DNA of 64,000 nucleotides from Oscillospiraceae bacterium (GCA_015068225.1 SVKX01000004.1:1-64000), one strand, 5' to 3'; shown: positions 43,994 to 53,622, counted from the stretch's first letter. Program-made: numbers and translations. Notes: generated by a model not told the origin, from the letters alone.

Positions 43994-45529
43994 ATGTCCA
44001 AAATACTGGAATCCATTAACCGACTCGTCTGGGGTGCGCCGGCACTGGTGCTGATCCTGGGCGTTGGAATGTATTTAACCGTTCGCAGCAGATTTACTCA
44101 GATCACGATGCTTCCCAGATCCATACGGTCATTCTTTTCCAAAGATTCTGAAAAAGAGGGTAAGGAAGGCACTGTCTCGTCCTTTCAGGCGTTGTGTACC
44201 GCCTTGGCCGCAACAGTTGGAACAGGAAATCTGGCAGGCGTGGCCGGTGCTATCGCCATTGGAGGTCCGGGTGCTGTTTTCTGGATCTGGATTTGTGGTC
44301 TGCTTGGGATGATCACCAAATTTGCAGAAGCCACTCTGGCGGTGCGATACCGTGTCAAGGATGAAAGCGGGGAATACACCGGCGGTCCCATGTACATGAT
44401 CCGCAACGGCATGGGTGAGAGATTTCGCTTTTTGGCGGTTACATACAGCTTTTTCGGTGTGGTTGCAGCCTTTGGCGTTGGGAACGCCACCCAGATCAAT
44501 GCGGTGATCACAGGAGTCAATGAAGCCATCATTGCCTTCGGCGGTGCGGAATCTACTTTTGGAAATCTTCTGATGGGAGTGGGTCTGGCGATCCTGATCG
44601 GTGCCATGCTTTTGGGCGGCATGAAAAGAATCGGCAAGATTTCCGAACAGATGATCCCTGCAGTTTCTGCTTTGTACCTTCTATTAGGTTTTGGGGTTTT
44701 GATCTCCCGGGCGCAGGCCATTGATGATGCCTTTGCTGCCATTTTACAGGGCGCTTTTTCTCCTCAGGCTGCCACCGGAGGGGCGATAGGCTCCATGTTT
44801 GTTACACTGCGTATTGGCATATCCCGGGGCGTATTTACCAACGAAGCCGGCATGGGAACAGCGGGCATTGCTCATGGATCTTCCAATGTATCCCACCCGG
44901 TACAGCAGGGGCTCATGGGGATCGTAGAGGTCTTTGTGGACACCATTGTGATCTGCACCATGACAGCGCTGGTGATCCTCGTAAGCGGTGTTCCCATTCC
45001 CTATGGCGAGGATGTAGGGGTCGCATTGACAACCCAGGCATTTTCCTCTGTTTATGGACAGTGGGTCAGCGTTGTGCTTGCCCTGGCGCTGTGTGTTTTT
45101 GCGATTGCTACGGTATTGGGGTGGGGACTTTACGGTGCCCGCTGCGCCCAATATCTGTTTGGCGCGAATGCATGGAAAAAGTTTGTTTTGATCCAGTCTG
45201 TGACGGTCGTAATCGCCTCTGTTCTGAAAACCGGAACGGTTTGGCTTTTGTCTGAAACTGTTAACGGACTGATGGCAATTCCTAATTTGATAGCACTGGC
45301 GACACTGAGCCCGGAGCTTATTCGCCTGATTAATGAATATAAGCTTGGCTTGCATAAGAGCAAAGCCAGTGGAGGTACCAATGAAAGTTTCAATCAATGC
45401 AAATCGATGCGAGCCGTCTCCCATGCGCAAATTCCACCCCATGGCGGTGCAGGCAAAAAAAGACGGAAAGACCATCTATCATCTGAATATCGGCCAGCCG
45501 GATCTGCAGACCCCGCAGGCTTACTATGA
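43994..45529 (+). CDS. Sodium:alanine symporter (AGCS family), C-terminal extension overlaps next gene
   Basis: The first 455 residues are a typical AGCS transporter of amino acids with sodium: GTVSSFQALCTALAATVGTG, NLAGVAGAIAIGGPGAVFW, KFAEATLAVRYR, GGPMYMIRNG and NEAGMGTAGIAHGSS. About ten membrane helices are expected. After residue 460 the frame runs on for about 50 residues without hydrophobic structure (KKRRKDHLSSEYRP), reading through 149 bases of the next gene in another frame. AGCS proteins normally stop near this point, so a lost stop or a frameshift near 45340-45380 is likely. AGGAGG is before ATG 43994. Confidence 0.9.
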   Translation: MSKILESINRLVWGAPALVLILGVGMYLTVRSRFTQITMLPRSIRSFFSKDSEKEGKEGTVSSFQALCTALAATVGTGNLAGVAGAIAIGGPGAVFWIWICGLLGMITKFAEATLAVRYRVKDESGEYTGGPMYMIRNGMGERFRFLAVTYSFFGVVAAFGVGNATQINAVITGVNEAIIAFGGAESTFGNLLMGVGLAILIGAMLLGGMKRIGKISEQMIPAVSALYLLLGFGVLISRAQAIDDAFAAILQGAFSPQAATGGAIGSMFVTLRIGISRGVFTNEAGMGTAGIAHGSSNVSHPVQQGLMGIVEVFVDTIVICTMTALVILVSGVPIPYGEDVGVALTTQAFSSVYGQWVSVVLALALCVFAIATVLGWGLYGARCAQYLFGANAWKKFVLIQSVTVVIASVLKTGTVWLLSETVNGLMAIPNLIALATLSPELIRLINEYKLGLHKSKASGGTNESFNQCKSMRAVSHAQIPPHGGAGKKRRKDHLSSEYRPAGSADPAGLL

Positions 45530-46586
45530 TGCCATCCGCTGTTTTAACGGCGGCACCCTTGCCTATGCAGAGTCTCCCGGTATGCCTCTTCTGATCGATG
45601 CTGTGCGGGATTATTATGACAAGCTGGGTGTTAAGTTGGATCCCAACGATGTTTTGATCACCACAGGCGGCAGCGAGGCGCTGCTTCTGACCTGCCTGAG
45701 CATTCTCGATCCCTATACAGAGGTCATCGTTCCGGAGCCCTATTATCCCAACTATACCACCTTCGTCCATGCAGCCGGCGGACGGATCCGTGCACTGCCC
45801 ACCTGTCCGGAGGAGGGGTACCGCTATGCTTACCGCAAGCGGATCGAAAGCCTGATCACCAAGAATACCCGTGCCATCCTCATCACCAACCCCGGTAACC
45901 CCACCGGTGTTGTGCTGGATGAGAGCGAAATGCGGATGATCGCTGATATTGCCAAAAAGCACGATTTATTCCTGATCTGCGATGAGGTATATCGGGAGTT
46001 CTGCTATGACGATAAATTCGGCGTGCCAACCATGGCCCGTTTCCATGACATCGACGAGAATCTTGTGATCATCGATTCTGTGTCCAAGCGGTTTTCTGCC
46101 TGTGGTGCCCGTGTTGGCTGTGTGGTCACTAAGAATAAGGAATTGCAGCAGGCACTGCTGAAATTCTGCCAGAGCCGTCTGGCGGTGGCCAGCATCGATC
46201 AGGTGGGCGCGGCAGCCCTTTACAGTGTAGACCACGAATTTTTCCGCCAGTCCAAGGCAGAGTACCGCTGCCGCAGAGATACGGTGGTAAGCAAGCTGCG
46301 TCAGATTCCCGGTGTTCTTGTGGAAGAACCCATGGGCGCGTTTTATGTGATGGCCAGCCTGCCGGTGGATGATGCGGATAAATTCCAGCGCTGGCTGCTG
46401 GAATCCTTTGAGGATAATGGGGAAACAGTCATGTTTGCCCCCGGCGCGCCTTTCTATGAAACCCCCGGCAAGGGCGTTAATGAAGTCCGTATTGCCTATG
46501 TTCTGAAGCAGGACCAGCTGGAACGGGCGATGGACATTCTGGCAGAGGGCATCCGCCGGTATCAGCTGGAGGTTATGGAGCAATAA
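45381..46586 (+). CDS. PLP-dependent aminotransferase, class I/II
   Basis: The 401-residue enzyme has the class I fold: N-terminal HLNIGQPDLQTP, the substrate loop NPGNPTGVVLDESEM, DEVYREFCY, and the PLP lysine in DSVSKRFSACGARVG. This group transfers amino groups between amino and keto acids, often aspartate; the exact substrate is not assignable. ATG 45381 has GGAGG just before it, inside the 3' end of the symporter frame. Confidence 0.93.
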   Translation: MKVSINANRCEPSPMRKFHPMAVQAKKDGKTIYHLNIGQPDLQTPQAYYDAIRCFNGGTLAYAESPGMPLLIDAVRDYYDKLGVKLDPNDVLITTGGSEALLLTCLSILDPYTEVIVPEPYYPNYTTFVHAAGGRIRALPTCPEEGYRYAYRKRIESLITKNTRAILITNPGNPTGVVLDESEMRMIADIAKKHDLFLICDEVYREFCYDDKFGVPTMARFHDIDENLVIIDSVSKRFSACGARVGCVVTKNKELQQALLKFCQSRLAVASIDQVGAAALYSVDHEFFRQSKAEYRCRRDTVVSKLRQIPGVLVEEPMGAFYVMASLPVDDADKFQRWLLESFEDNGETVMFAPGAPFYETPGKGVNEVRIAYVLKQDQLERAMDILAEGIRRYQLEVMEQ

Positions 46587-46597
46587 TCCCGAAAACC

Positions 46598-46627
46598 TTG
46601 ACAAAAACAGGTCAAAAATGGTATGAT
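46598..46627 (+). promoter_or_regulatory. Promoter for cysS and its T-box leader
   Basis: TTGACA and TATGAT are 18 bases apart, directly before the T-box leader. Confidence 0.6.
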
Positions 46628-46639
46628 TGACCTACCGCA

Positions 46640-46825
46640 GTGATCGGAAAGAGTAGCAGAGAGCAACCCTTCAGAGAGCCGGAGCCGTTGGGTGGAAGCA
46701 CCGGCAGGGGAGCGCTGGGAAAGTGCGTCCGGGAGCGGATAAGTACATATCAAGTGATAAATGAGAGTGGAACCGCGAGTTTTTACCCGCCTCTTATGCC
46801 ATAACAGGCATAAGAGGCGTTTTTT
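46640..46825 (+). promoter_or_regulatory. T-box riboswitch (cysteine) before cysS
   Basis: The leader has the T-box core AGAGTGGAACCGCG (46764-46777), which binds the tRNA acceptor end, and a terminator stem CGCCTCTTATGCC/GGCATAAGAGGCG followed by six T (46788-46825). A TGC (Cys) triplet at 46724-46726, on the 3' side of the upstream stem region, is the likely specifier. Uncharged tRNA-Cys should prevent termination. The specifier position was not modelled, only judged by eye. Confidence 0.88.
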
Positions 46826-46856
46826 AACGGAAAAATGATGATTGGAGGAACCCAAT

Positions 46857-48272
46857 ATGTATCTTTATAATTCTCTGTCCCATAAAAAGGAACTGTTCGT
46901 TCCCAATGATCCCAACCTTGTGAAAATGTATACCTGTGGGCCCACGGTGTACCATTATGCCCATATCGGCAACCTGCGGACCTATATCATGGAAGATGTG
47001 CTGGAAAAGAGCCTGCGCTATGTGGGTTACAATGTCCGTCGTGTCATGAATATTACCGATGTGGGCCATCTGGCGTCAGATGCGGACACCGGTGAGGATA
47101 AGATGGTCAAGGGCGCCAAGCGGGAGAATAAGACCGTCATGGATATTGCCCGTTTTTATACTGATGCGTTCTTTGCCGATTGTGAGAAGCTGAACATCAA
47201 GCGCCCCGATGTGGTGGAGCCTGCTACCAACTGCATTGACAGCTATATTGAGATGGTTCAGAAGCTGCTGGATACCGGCAAGGCCTATTTTGTTGGCGGC
47301 AATGTATATTTTGATACCTCCACTCTGGAAAAGTACTATGTTTTCAATGACCACGATGAAGAGGATCTGGCTACCGGTGTCCGTGATGGCGTGGAAGAGG
47401 ATACCAACAAGAAGAATAAGAATGACTTTGTCCTCTGGTTTACCAAGTCCAAGTTCGAGGATCAGGCCCTGAAATGGGATTCTCCCTGGGGCGTAGGTTA
47501 CCCCGGTTGGCATATTGAATGCTCCTGCATCTCCATGAAGCATCTGGGCGAGGATCTGGATATTCATGCCGGCGGCATTGACAATGCCTTCCCCCACCAT
47601 ACCAACGAGATCGCCCAGTCGGAAAGTTATCTGGGACATAAATGGTGCAATTACTGGTTCCATGTCCATCATCTGAACACCGATGACGGAAAGATGAGCA
47701 AATCCAAGGGTGAATTTTTGACGGTTTCTTTGCTGGAGAGCAAGGGGTATGATCCCATGGCCTACCGCCTGTTCTGCCTCCAGAGCCACTACCGCCGGAA
47801 TCTGGTGTTCAGCTGGGACAATCTGGACAATGCGGTCACCGCCTACGATAAGCTGATCGCCAGGATCGCTACCTTTAAATATGACGGTGAAGTGGATGAG
47901 ACGGCATTTGCGCAGCTGAAAGAGAAGTTTGTCAATGCCCTGAACGGAGATCTGAACACCTCTCTGGCTGTGACGGCTGTGTATGATGTTTTGAAGGCCA
48001 AGTGCAATGATGCCACCAAGCTGGCAGCTTTGGCAGATTTTGATCAGGTATTGTCTTTGAATCTCCTGGAGGCTGCCGACAAGCTGCGCAAAAAGCAGGC
48101 AGAGGAAGAAGCTGCCAATGCCGATCCGGAGATTGACGCACTGGTTGCCGCCCGTACGGAAGCCAAGAAGGCCAAAAACTGGGCGGAAGCAGACCGGATC
48201 CGGGATGAATTAAAGGCCCGTGGCATCGAGATCATCGATACGCCCCAGGGCGCGAAGTGGAGAAAAGTATGA
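46857..48272 (+). CDS. cysS: Cysteinyl-tRNA synthetase
   Basis: The 471-residue class I synthetase joins cysteine to tRNA-Cys. Zinc-site and HIGH-type parts are visible: YTCGPTVYHYAHIGNLRTYI at the N-terminus, GWHIECSCISMKHLG and the HHTNEIAQSE region, with the KMSKSKGEF loop near residue 280. GGAGG is 8 bases before ATG 46857. Control is by the T-box leader. Its TGA overlaps the polA start (ATGA). Confidence 0.98.
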   Translation: MYLYNSLSHKKELFVPNDPNLVKMYTCGPTVYHYAHIGNLRTYIMEDVLEKSLRYVGYNVRRVMNITDVGHLASDADTGEDKMVKGAKRENKTVMDIARFYTDAFFADCEKLNIKRPDVVEPATNCIDSYIEMVQKLLDTGKAYFVGGNVYFDTSTLEKYYVFNDHDEEDLATGVRDGVEEDTNKKNKNDFVLWFTKSKFEDQALKWDSPWGVGYPGWHIECSCISMKHLGEDLDIHAGGIDNAFPHHTNEIAQSESYLGHKWCNYWFHVHHLNTDDGKMSKSKGEFLTVSLLESKGYDPMAYRLFCLQSHYRRNLVFSWDNLDNAVTAYDKLIARIATFKYDGEVDETAFAQLKEKFVNALNGDLNTSLAVTAVYDVLKAKCNDATKLAALADFDQVLSLNLLEAADKLRKKQAEEEAANADPEIDALVAARTEAKKAKNWAEADRIRDELKARGIEIIDTPQGAKWRKV

Positions 48273-50800
48273 AGCTGATGATCCTAGATGGCAATTCTGT
48301 CATCAATCGGGCGTTTTTTGGTGTGCGGCCCCTTACCACACGGGAGGGGCTTTATACCCATGCCATTTATGGATTTTTGAACATTTTGGAGCGGATGGAA
48401 AAGGAAGAGCAGCCGGACGCGGTGTGCGTTTCCTTTGACGTGCATGGCCCTACCTTTCGCCATCTGCGCTATGACGGCTATAAGGCCACCCGCCACGGCA
48501 TGCCGGAGGAGTTGGCTCAACAGATGCCGGTGATGAAGGATGTCCTGCGGGCAATGAATATCCCCATCTATGAATGCCAGGGCTGGGAAGCAGACGATGT
48601 GATCGGCACAGTGGGAAAGATTTGCTCCAATAATGGGTGGGAGTGTGTGGTGGTTACCGGCGATCGGGACAGCCTGCAGCTGATTGATGAAAATGTCCAT
48701 GTCAAGCTGGTCATTTCTAAGGCAGGACAGACCAGCGCGACCTTGTATACCCAAGAAAAGTTTGAGGAGGAATATGGTTTTGAGCCCAAGAAGCTTATTG
48801 ATCTGAAAGCTCTTATGGGTGATTCCTCGGACAATATTCCCGGCGTTGCCGGTGTGGGACCGAAGACAGCAACAGATCTGCTGCTGAAATTCGGAAGCCT
48901 TGACGGGGTTTATGCCAATCTGGATGACCCTTCTGTGAAACCCAAGCTTCGGGAAAAGTTGGAAAACGGGAAGGAAAACGCCTATCTTTCCTATGAGCTG
49001 GCCACCATCGTTTCTGAAGCGCCTATTGATTTTTCACCCCGGGATGCAATTATCCAGCCCTATAACAGAGCACAGCTTTACGGACTGTTTCAAAAGCTGG
49101 AGTTTGTCCGACTGATTGATAAATACGGTCTTCGCGGCGCGGAGCAGGAGATCCCTGTTACGGAGAAGGCTGTATTTGTGAAGCTTCCCCGAACAGATGA
49201 AATTCCCCAAAAAGCAGAGCGTTGTGCAGTTTATGTGGGAGGGGACGGCTCTTTGGGCATTGCTTGGGAGCAAGGCACAGCTGTGCTGACCCCAATGGAA
49301 GCGCAAATGGGCTTTGCAATGCCAAAAGCTGCTGGGTTTATTGCCCATGATGCAAAGATGACGATGCATCAGCTTGCAGATATGGGGATAGAGCCGGTTG
49401 AATTCTCTTTTGATACAGCGCTGGCTGCCTATGATCTGAATCCGTCTCAGTCTGACTATCCTGTATCCAAGCTGGCAACCAGTTTTCTGGGCGTCACTGT
49501 GGAGGACGGGGATGCTGCCGGCTGCGCTGAAGCAGTGTGGAACCTGTACAGCGTTTTGGATTCCCAACTCAAGGAGCAGGGAATGGAAAAGCTGTATTAT
49601 GAAATGGAACTGCCTCTTTGCGGGGTGCTTTTCCGCATGGAAAGGGAAGGCATTGCTATTGATCAGGTCCAGCTTCAGCAGTTTGGTGAAATGCTTTCCT
49701 GTCGGATCGAGGAATGTGAAAAACTGATATTCAGCTATTCCGATGGCCCGTTCAATATCAATTCTACAAGGCAGCTGGGAGAGCTTTTGTTTGAAAAGCT
49801 GGGACTTCCGCCCATGAAAAAGACCAAGACCGGCTATTCCACCAATGCGGATGTGCTGGAAAAATTGAAGAATAAGCACCCGATTATTCCTGCAATTATG
49901 GATTACCGAATGCTTACCAAACTGAAATCCACTTATGCGGACGGCCTGATGAAGGTGATCTGCCCAGATGGACGGATTCGGACTACTTTTCAAAATTTAG
50001 TTACCGCAACCGGCCGGCTTTCCTCCACGGAACCGAATCTGCAGAACATCCCGGTTCGTACGGATCTGGGTGCAGAGATCCGGAAAATGTTCGTGCCGAA
50101 GCCCGGCTGCGTGCTGGTGGATGCGGATTACAGTCAGATCGAACTGCGAGTGCTTGCTCATATTGCCGGTGATTCCGTCATGCAGGATGCATTTAAGACT
50201 GGTTTGGATATTCATACCGCAACAGCTGCGCAGGTGTTTGGCGTTCCCATGGAGGTAGTAACGCCCCTGCAAAGACGCCACGCCAAGGCGGTGAATTTTG
50301 GCATCGTTTACGGCATTTCGGAGTTCTCTCTGGCGGAGGATATTGGCGTATCCCGCTATGAGGCAAGGGACTATATCGACAGCTACCTTGCCAATTATCA
50401 GGGCGTAAAGCGGTATATGAAGAATGTTGTATCCGAGGCAAGAGAATCCGGTCATACAAAGACCCTTTATGGACGCAAGCGGTATATTCCGGAGCTGAAG
50501 TCAAGCAATTTCAACATCCGCCAGGGAGCGGAGCGAATTGCGCTGAATACTCCTATTCAGGGTACTGCAGCCGACCTGATCAAAATGGCGATGATTCGGG
50601 TGGACAAGGCGCTTCGGGAGCGCTTTCCGGATGCAAAGCTCCTGCTGCAAGTCCACGATGAACTGATCGTAGAATGCCCGGAGGAGATTGCCGGGGATGT
50701 GGCGATTCTTGTCAGCAGGGAAATGGAGCAGGTGGCTGCTCTGGATGTGCCGCTGACGGCTGAGGCAAAAATTGGAAAGAGCTGGTTTGACGCGAAATGA
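48269..50800 (+). CDS. polA: DNA polymerase I
   Basis: The 843-residue enzyme has a 5' nuclease domain (residues 1-290: KLMILDGNSVINRAFFG, GDRDSLQLI, GVAGVGPKTATDLL) and a C-terminal polymerase domain (VDADYSQIELRVLAH motif A, RRHAKAVNFGIVYG, LQVHDELIVE motif C). The middle 3'-5' exonuclease-like region lacks the DxE motif, so proofreading is probably absent, as in Bacillus enzymes. It overlaps cysS by four bases and rimI by four. Confidence 0.97.
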   Translation: MKLMILDGNSVINRAFFGVRPLTTREGLYTHAIYGFLNILERMEKEEQPDAVCVSFDVHGPTFRHLRYDGYKATRHGMPEELAQQMPVMKDVLRAMNIPIYECQGWEADDVIGTVGKICSNNGWECVVVTGDRDSLQLIDENVHVKLVISKAGQTSATLYTQEKFEEEYGFEPKKLIDLKALMGDSSDNIPGVAGVGPKTATDLLLKFGSLDGVYANLDDPSVKPKLREKLENGKENAYLSYELATIVSEAPIDFSPRDAIIQPYNRAQLYGLFQKLEFVRLIDKYGLRGAEQEIPVTEKAVFVKLPRTDEIPQKAERCAVYVGGDGSLGIAWEQGTAVLTPMEAQMGFAMPKAAGFIAHDAKMTMHQLADMGIEPVEFSFDTALAAYDLNPSQSDYPVSKLATSFLGVTVEDGDAAGCAEAVWNLYSVLDSQLKEQGMEKLYYEMELPLCGVLFRMEREGIAIDQVQLQQFGEMLSCRIEECEKLIFSYSDGPFNINSTRQLGELLFEKLGLPPMKKTKTGYSTNADVLEKLKNKHPIIPAIMDYRMLTKLKSTYADGLMKVICPDGRIRTTFQNLVTATGRLSSTEPNLQNIPVRTDLGAEIRKMFVPKPGCVLVDADYSQIELRVLAHIAGDSVMQDAFKTGLDIHTATAAQVFGVPMEVVTPLQRRHAKAVNFGIVYGISEFSLAEDIGVSRYEARDYIDSYLANYQGVKRYMKNVVSEARESGHTKTLYGRKRYIPELKSSNFNIRQGAERIALNTPIQGTAADLIKMAMIRVDKALRERFPDAKLLLQVHDELIVECPEEIAGDVAILVSREMEQVAALDVPLTAEAKIGKSWFDAK

Positions 50801-51237
50801 TCATTACCAATATGAATGATGGGCATGTTTCCCAGGTGGCGCAGCTGGAGAAGCTTTGTTTTTCCGATCCATGGAGCGAAAACAGCATAGCTTCCGAACT
50901 TGAAAATCCGTTGGCGCTTTGGTTGGTGGCTGAAAAAAACGGAGCGGTTGTGGGATATGTGGGTTCTCAAACGGTGATGGATGAGACGGATATGATGAAT
51001 ATTGCAGTTCATCCGGATCACCGCCGGCAGGGCATTGCGGAAGCCTTAATTGAAGCGCTGATCGCCGTGCTGAAACGAAAAGGCAGCTACTGCCTGACAT
51101 TGGAAGTCCGCGCCTCCAACGAAAATGCGCGCAGGCTTTATGAAAAACTGGGTTTTTGCCAAGCAGGTATTCGGAAAAATTATTACAGAAACCCCAGAGA
51201 AGATGCCATTATCCTGCGAAAGGAGTGGAATACTTGA
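50797..51237 (+). CDS. rimI: Ribosomal protein S18-alanine N-acetyltransferase RimI
   Basis: The 146-residue GNAT enzyme has the CoA loop HPDHRRQGIAEALIE and the C-terminal ASNENARRLYEKLGF typical of RimI. ATGA overlap with polA. RimI often travels with the t6A genes; here it directly precedes tsaD. tsaE and tsaB are not in the window, though they are often neighbours. Confidence 0.94.
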   Translation: MIITNMNDGHVSQVAQLEKLCFSDPWSENSIASELENPLALWLVAEKNGAVVGYVGSQTVMDETDMMNIAVHPDHRRQGIAEALIEALIAVLKRKGSYCLTLEVRASNENARRLYEKLGFCQAGIRKNYYRNPREDAIILRKEWNT

Positions 51238-52250
51238 ACATTTTAGCTGTGGAATCCTCCTGCGATGAGACCGCTGTGGCCATCGTAAGGGACGGCAGGG
51301 AAGTGCTATGCGACTGTATCGCCTCGCAGGTGGAGCTGCACCGGATCTATGGCGGCGTTGTGCCGGAAATCGCATCACGAAAGCATATCGAGGCTATATA
51401 CGGCCTTGCGGAGCAGGCGCTTCAAAAAACCGGTCTTAGCCGGAAGGATATTGATGCTGTGGCAGTAACCTATGCTCCCGGGTTGATCGGTGCGGTGCTG
51501 GTAGGCGTCAATTTTGCCAAAGCAGCGGCGCTGGCGCTGGGAAAACCTCTAATTCCCGTGCATCATATCCGCGGACACATTGCGGCAAACTATATTGCGT
51601 ATCCGGAGCTGGAGCCGCCTTTTCTGTGTCTGGTTGTTTCTGGCGGTCATACCATGATCATCGAGGTAAAGGACTATACCAATATGCAGATTCTTGGTAC
51701 CACGCTGGATGATGCTGCAGGTGAGTCCTTTGACAAAGTGGCCCGTGTCCTGGGTATGCCTTATCCCGGTGGCGCGGCTTTGGACGCCATGGCAAAGCAG
51801 GGAGACGATACCAAATACACCCTTCCCCGGAGCAAGCCCGGAGTGAATCCATTGGATATGAGCTTCTCGGGACTCAAAACCGCAGCGCTGAACCTGATTC
51901 ATCATGCTGAGCAGGTGGGGGAGGAGCTGGATATTCCCGGTTTATGCGCCAGCTTTTCCGCTGCGGTATCCGATACCCTTGTGCCAAGAGTTGTACAGGC
52001 AGCGCATATCACAGGCTGCCGTAAGATCGCTGTGGCAGGCGGCGTTGCTGCCAATTCCCGGATTCGACGGTATCTTCAGGCGGCTGCTGACAAGCTTGGT
52101 GCTACCCTTTATGCACCGCCGCTGTCTTTGTGTGGAGACAATGCAGCCATGATCGGGGCGCAGGCATATTATGAGTTTATCGCCGGAAATGTGGCTGATA
52201 TGGGGCTGAATGCCTATGCTACCAAGTCGATTTTGGGAGAAACTGTGTAA
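51234..52250 (+). CDS. tsaD: tRNA t6A threonylcarbamoyltransferase subunit TsaD
   Basis: The 338-residue Kae1/TsaD protein installs threonylcarbamoyl on A37 of tRNAs that read ANN codons. Motifs are AVESSCDETAVAIV, the metal-binding HHIRGHIAAN, VVSGGHTMI and the C-terminal GGVAANSRIRRYL plus CGDNAAMIG. TTG 51234 is preceded by AAAGGAG at 8 bases and overlaps the rimI stop, so the two are coupled. Confidence 0.97.
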   Translation: MNILAVESSCDETAVAIVRDGREVLCDCIASQVELHRIYGGVVPEIASRKHIEAIYGLAEQALQKTGLSRKDIDAVAVTYAPGLIGAVLVGVNFAKAAALALGKPLIPVHHIRGHIAANYIAYPELEPPFLCLVVSGGHTMIIEVKDYTNMQILGTTLDDAAGESFDKVARVLGMPYPGGAALDAMAKQGDDTKYTLPRSKPGVNPLDMSFSGLKTAALNLIHHAEQVGEELDIPGLCASFSAAVSDTLVPRVVQAAHITGCRKIAVAGGVAANSRIRRYLQAAADKLGATLYAPPLSLCGDNAAMIGAQAYYEFIAGNVADMGLNAYATKSILGETV

Positions 52251-52253
52251 CGA

Positions 52254-52286
52254 AAATGCAGGAACAAAATTTGTTCCTGCATTTTT
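52254..52286 (+). terminator. Intrinsic terminator after tsaD
   Basis: AAATGCAGGAACAAA/TTTGTTCCTGCATTT is a long perfect stem followed by T. Confidence 0.85.
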
Positions 52287-52579
52287 CTGCGCAATTATAA
52301 ATATTCATACGAATAATGCATAACCGGATTTCAATTTGCAAAAAATATGACTAAAATATGAAGAAATAGTTATGAAAACGGGGTATTTTACTGAATTTTA
52401 CAAATTTCGACAAGGGCTCTGCATGGCCCTGCCCTGTGGAAAAACCTGTGGAGAGTGTGTATAACTTGCTGTATATGACTATTATTATGGCATTATGGAA
52501 ACTGAATGCATAAAGTGTATTCAGGGAAATCGCAACTTTTTTTCATGAAATCCAGATTTGGGTAGGTGGATCAGTGGAA

Positions 52580-52608
52580 TTGACAATCAAGTTGCAGCAT
52601 GGTAAAAT
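52580..52608 (+). promoter_or_regulatory. Promoter for the GNAT gene at 52670
   Basis: TTGACA and TAAAAT are 17 bases apart, 62 bases before the start. Confidence 0.6.
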
Positions 52609-52669
52609 CTGTTCAAATTTTTAAGTTAAATCTTTGTCAGAAGAATGTACTTAGATTTGGAGGGAAGCT

Positions 52670-53164
52670 ATGCTTTACTGGGCGAACAAATTGAAGGATC
52701 TGGATTTCCGGCAGCTAATGGAGGTCTACGAAGAGGGCAATCTGGAAAATGCAGAGATATTTTATTCCGATGCGCCGCAGAATCAGTGGCTGCAGCTGGC
52801 AGAGGATGCGTTTTACCAGTATTTGCGGGATACGTTCTTTCAAACGCCGGGAGCAGTTTATGCGATCTGGACCGAGAGTGGCCGCTATGTCAGCGCCCTC
52901 CGGCTGGAGCCTTATCGGGATGGTTTGCTGCTGGAAGCGTTGGAGACTGATCCCAGGCAACGAAACAAGGGATATGCCGCTGCGCTGATTCGTGCAGTGC
53001 TGAAAGAATTGAAAGGCAAAAGAGTCTATTCCCATGTGGGGAAACGAAATGCGGCGTCACTGGCTCTCCATGAAAAATGTGGTTTTTACAGGATCAGCGA
53101 TACAGCTGCATATATTGATGGCTCTGTGGACGGGAAGGCATATACTTTATCCACCCATAAATGA
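52670..53164 (+). CDS. GNAT-family N-acetyltransferase
   Basis: The 164-residue protein has the coenzyme A loop DPRQRNKGYAAALIRAVL and the C-terminal VGKRNAASLALHEKCGF helix. The acceptor is unknown. A GGAGG site precedes ATG 52670. It is monocistronic, with its own promoter and a weak hairpin at 53168-53191. Confidence 0.88.
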   Translation: MLYWANKLKDLDFRQLMEVYEEGNLENAEIFYSDAPQNQWLQLAEDAFYQYLRDTFFQTPGAVYAIWTESGRYVSALRLEPYRDGLLLEALETDPRQRNKGYAAALIRAVLKELKGKRVYSHVGKRNAASLALHEKCGFYRISDTAAYIDGSVDGKAYTLSTHK

Positions 53165-53167
53165 AAA

Positions 53168-53191
53168 ATCCCTCCCGAAAGGGAGGGATAA
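53168..53191. terminator. Hairpin after the GNAT gene
   Basis: ATCCCTCCC/GGGAGGGAT form a stem between convergent genes; the T run is poor, so termination may be weak. Confidence 0.5.
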
Positions 53192-53201
53192 TATCTTGGT
53201 A

Positions 53202-53492
53202 TTAAATTGCAGGACTGGGATAGTTGGCAATGAGAGAGACCACGGTACAAAGAAAGATGCCCACAAAGCCCATTGTCATCCACAGGCTGCGCTGACGGAG
53301 AATTTCCTTGGCCATATACAGGTAAACAAGGCATAAAACCGGCATCAAAATGGAAAAAATAGCCGTAATGACCTTCAGCCAGATCACGCCAAGGCCGGCG
53401 AATATCAAAAACAGGATAAAATCTGCCAGACTTGCAAAGAGCAAAATGGTCATTCCCTGCTCCAGATCGGCATAACGGGTGCGTTTCGCCAT
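53202..53492 (-). CDS. Small membrane protein of unknown function
   Basis: The 96-residue protein has three hydrophobic segments (MTILLFASLADFILFLIFAG; VITAIFSILMPVLCLVYLYM; WMTMGFVGIFLCTVVSLIA). No domain is recognised. GGAGG precedes ATG 53492. It stands alone between two plus-strand units. Confidence 0.7.
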   Translation of the reverse strand: MAKRTRYADLEQGMTILLFASLADFILFLIFAGLGVIWLKVITAIFSILMPVLCLVYLYMAKEILRQRSLWMTMGFVGIFLCTVVSLIANYPSPAI

Positions 53493-53593
53493 AGTGATCC
53501 CTCCTGAAAACTTAAATTTATACTGTTTTTATAGCATATTTTCAAGAATAATGCAACAATTCGTCTTCGTTTTTTATTTATTGTTGGAAATAC

Positions 53594-53622
53594 TTGCACC
53601 TGGGAAGAATCAATGCTATAAT
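53594..53622 (+). promoter_or_regulatory. Promoter for the scpA operon
   Basis: TTGCAC and TATAAT are 17 bases apart, 42 bases before scpA. Confidence 0.7.

Larger units (their letters stand above)
52251..52669. other. 419-base AT-rich gap with terminator, DnaA-box-like sites, promoter
   Basis: After the tsaD terminator (52254-52286) the gap is AT-rich without an open frame. On the minus strand it has two 9-mers that fit the DnaA-box pattern TTWTNCACA: TTTTCCACA and TTATACACA near 52435-52465, 15-25 bases apart. A promoter for the next gene is at 52580-52608. Confidence 0.5.
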
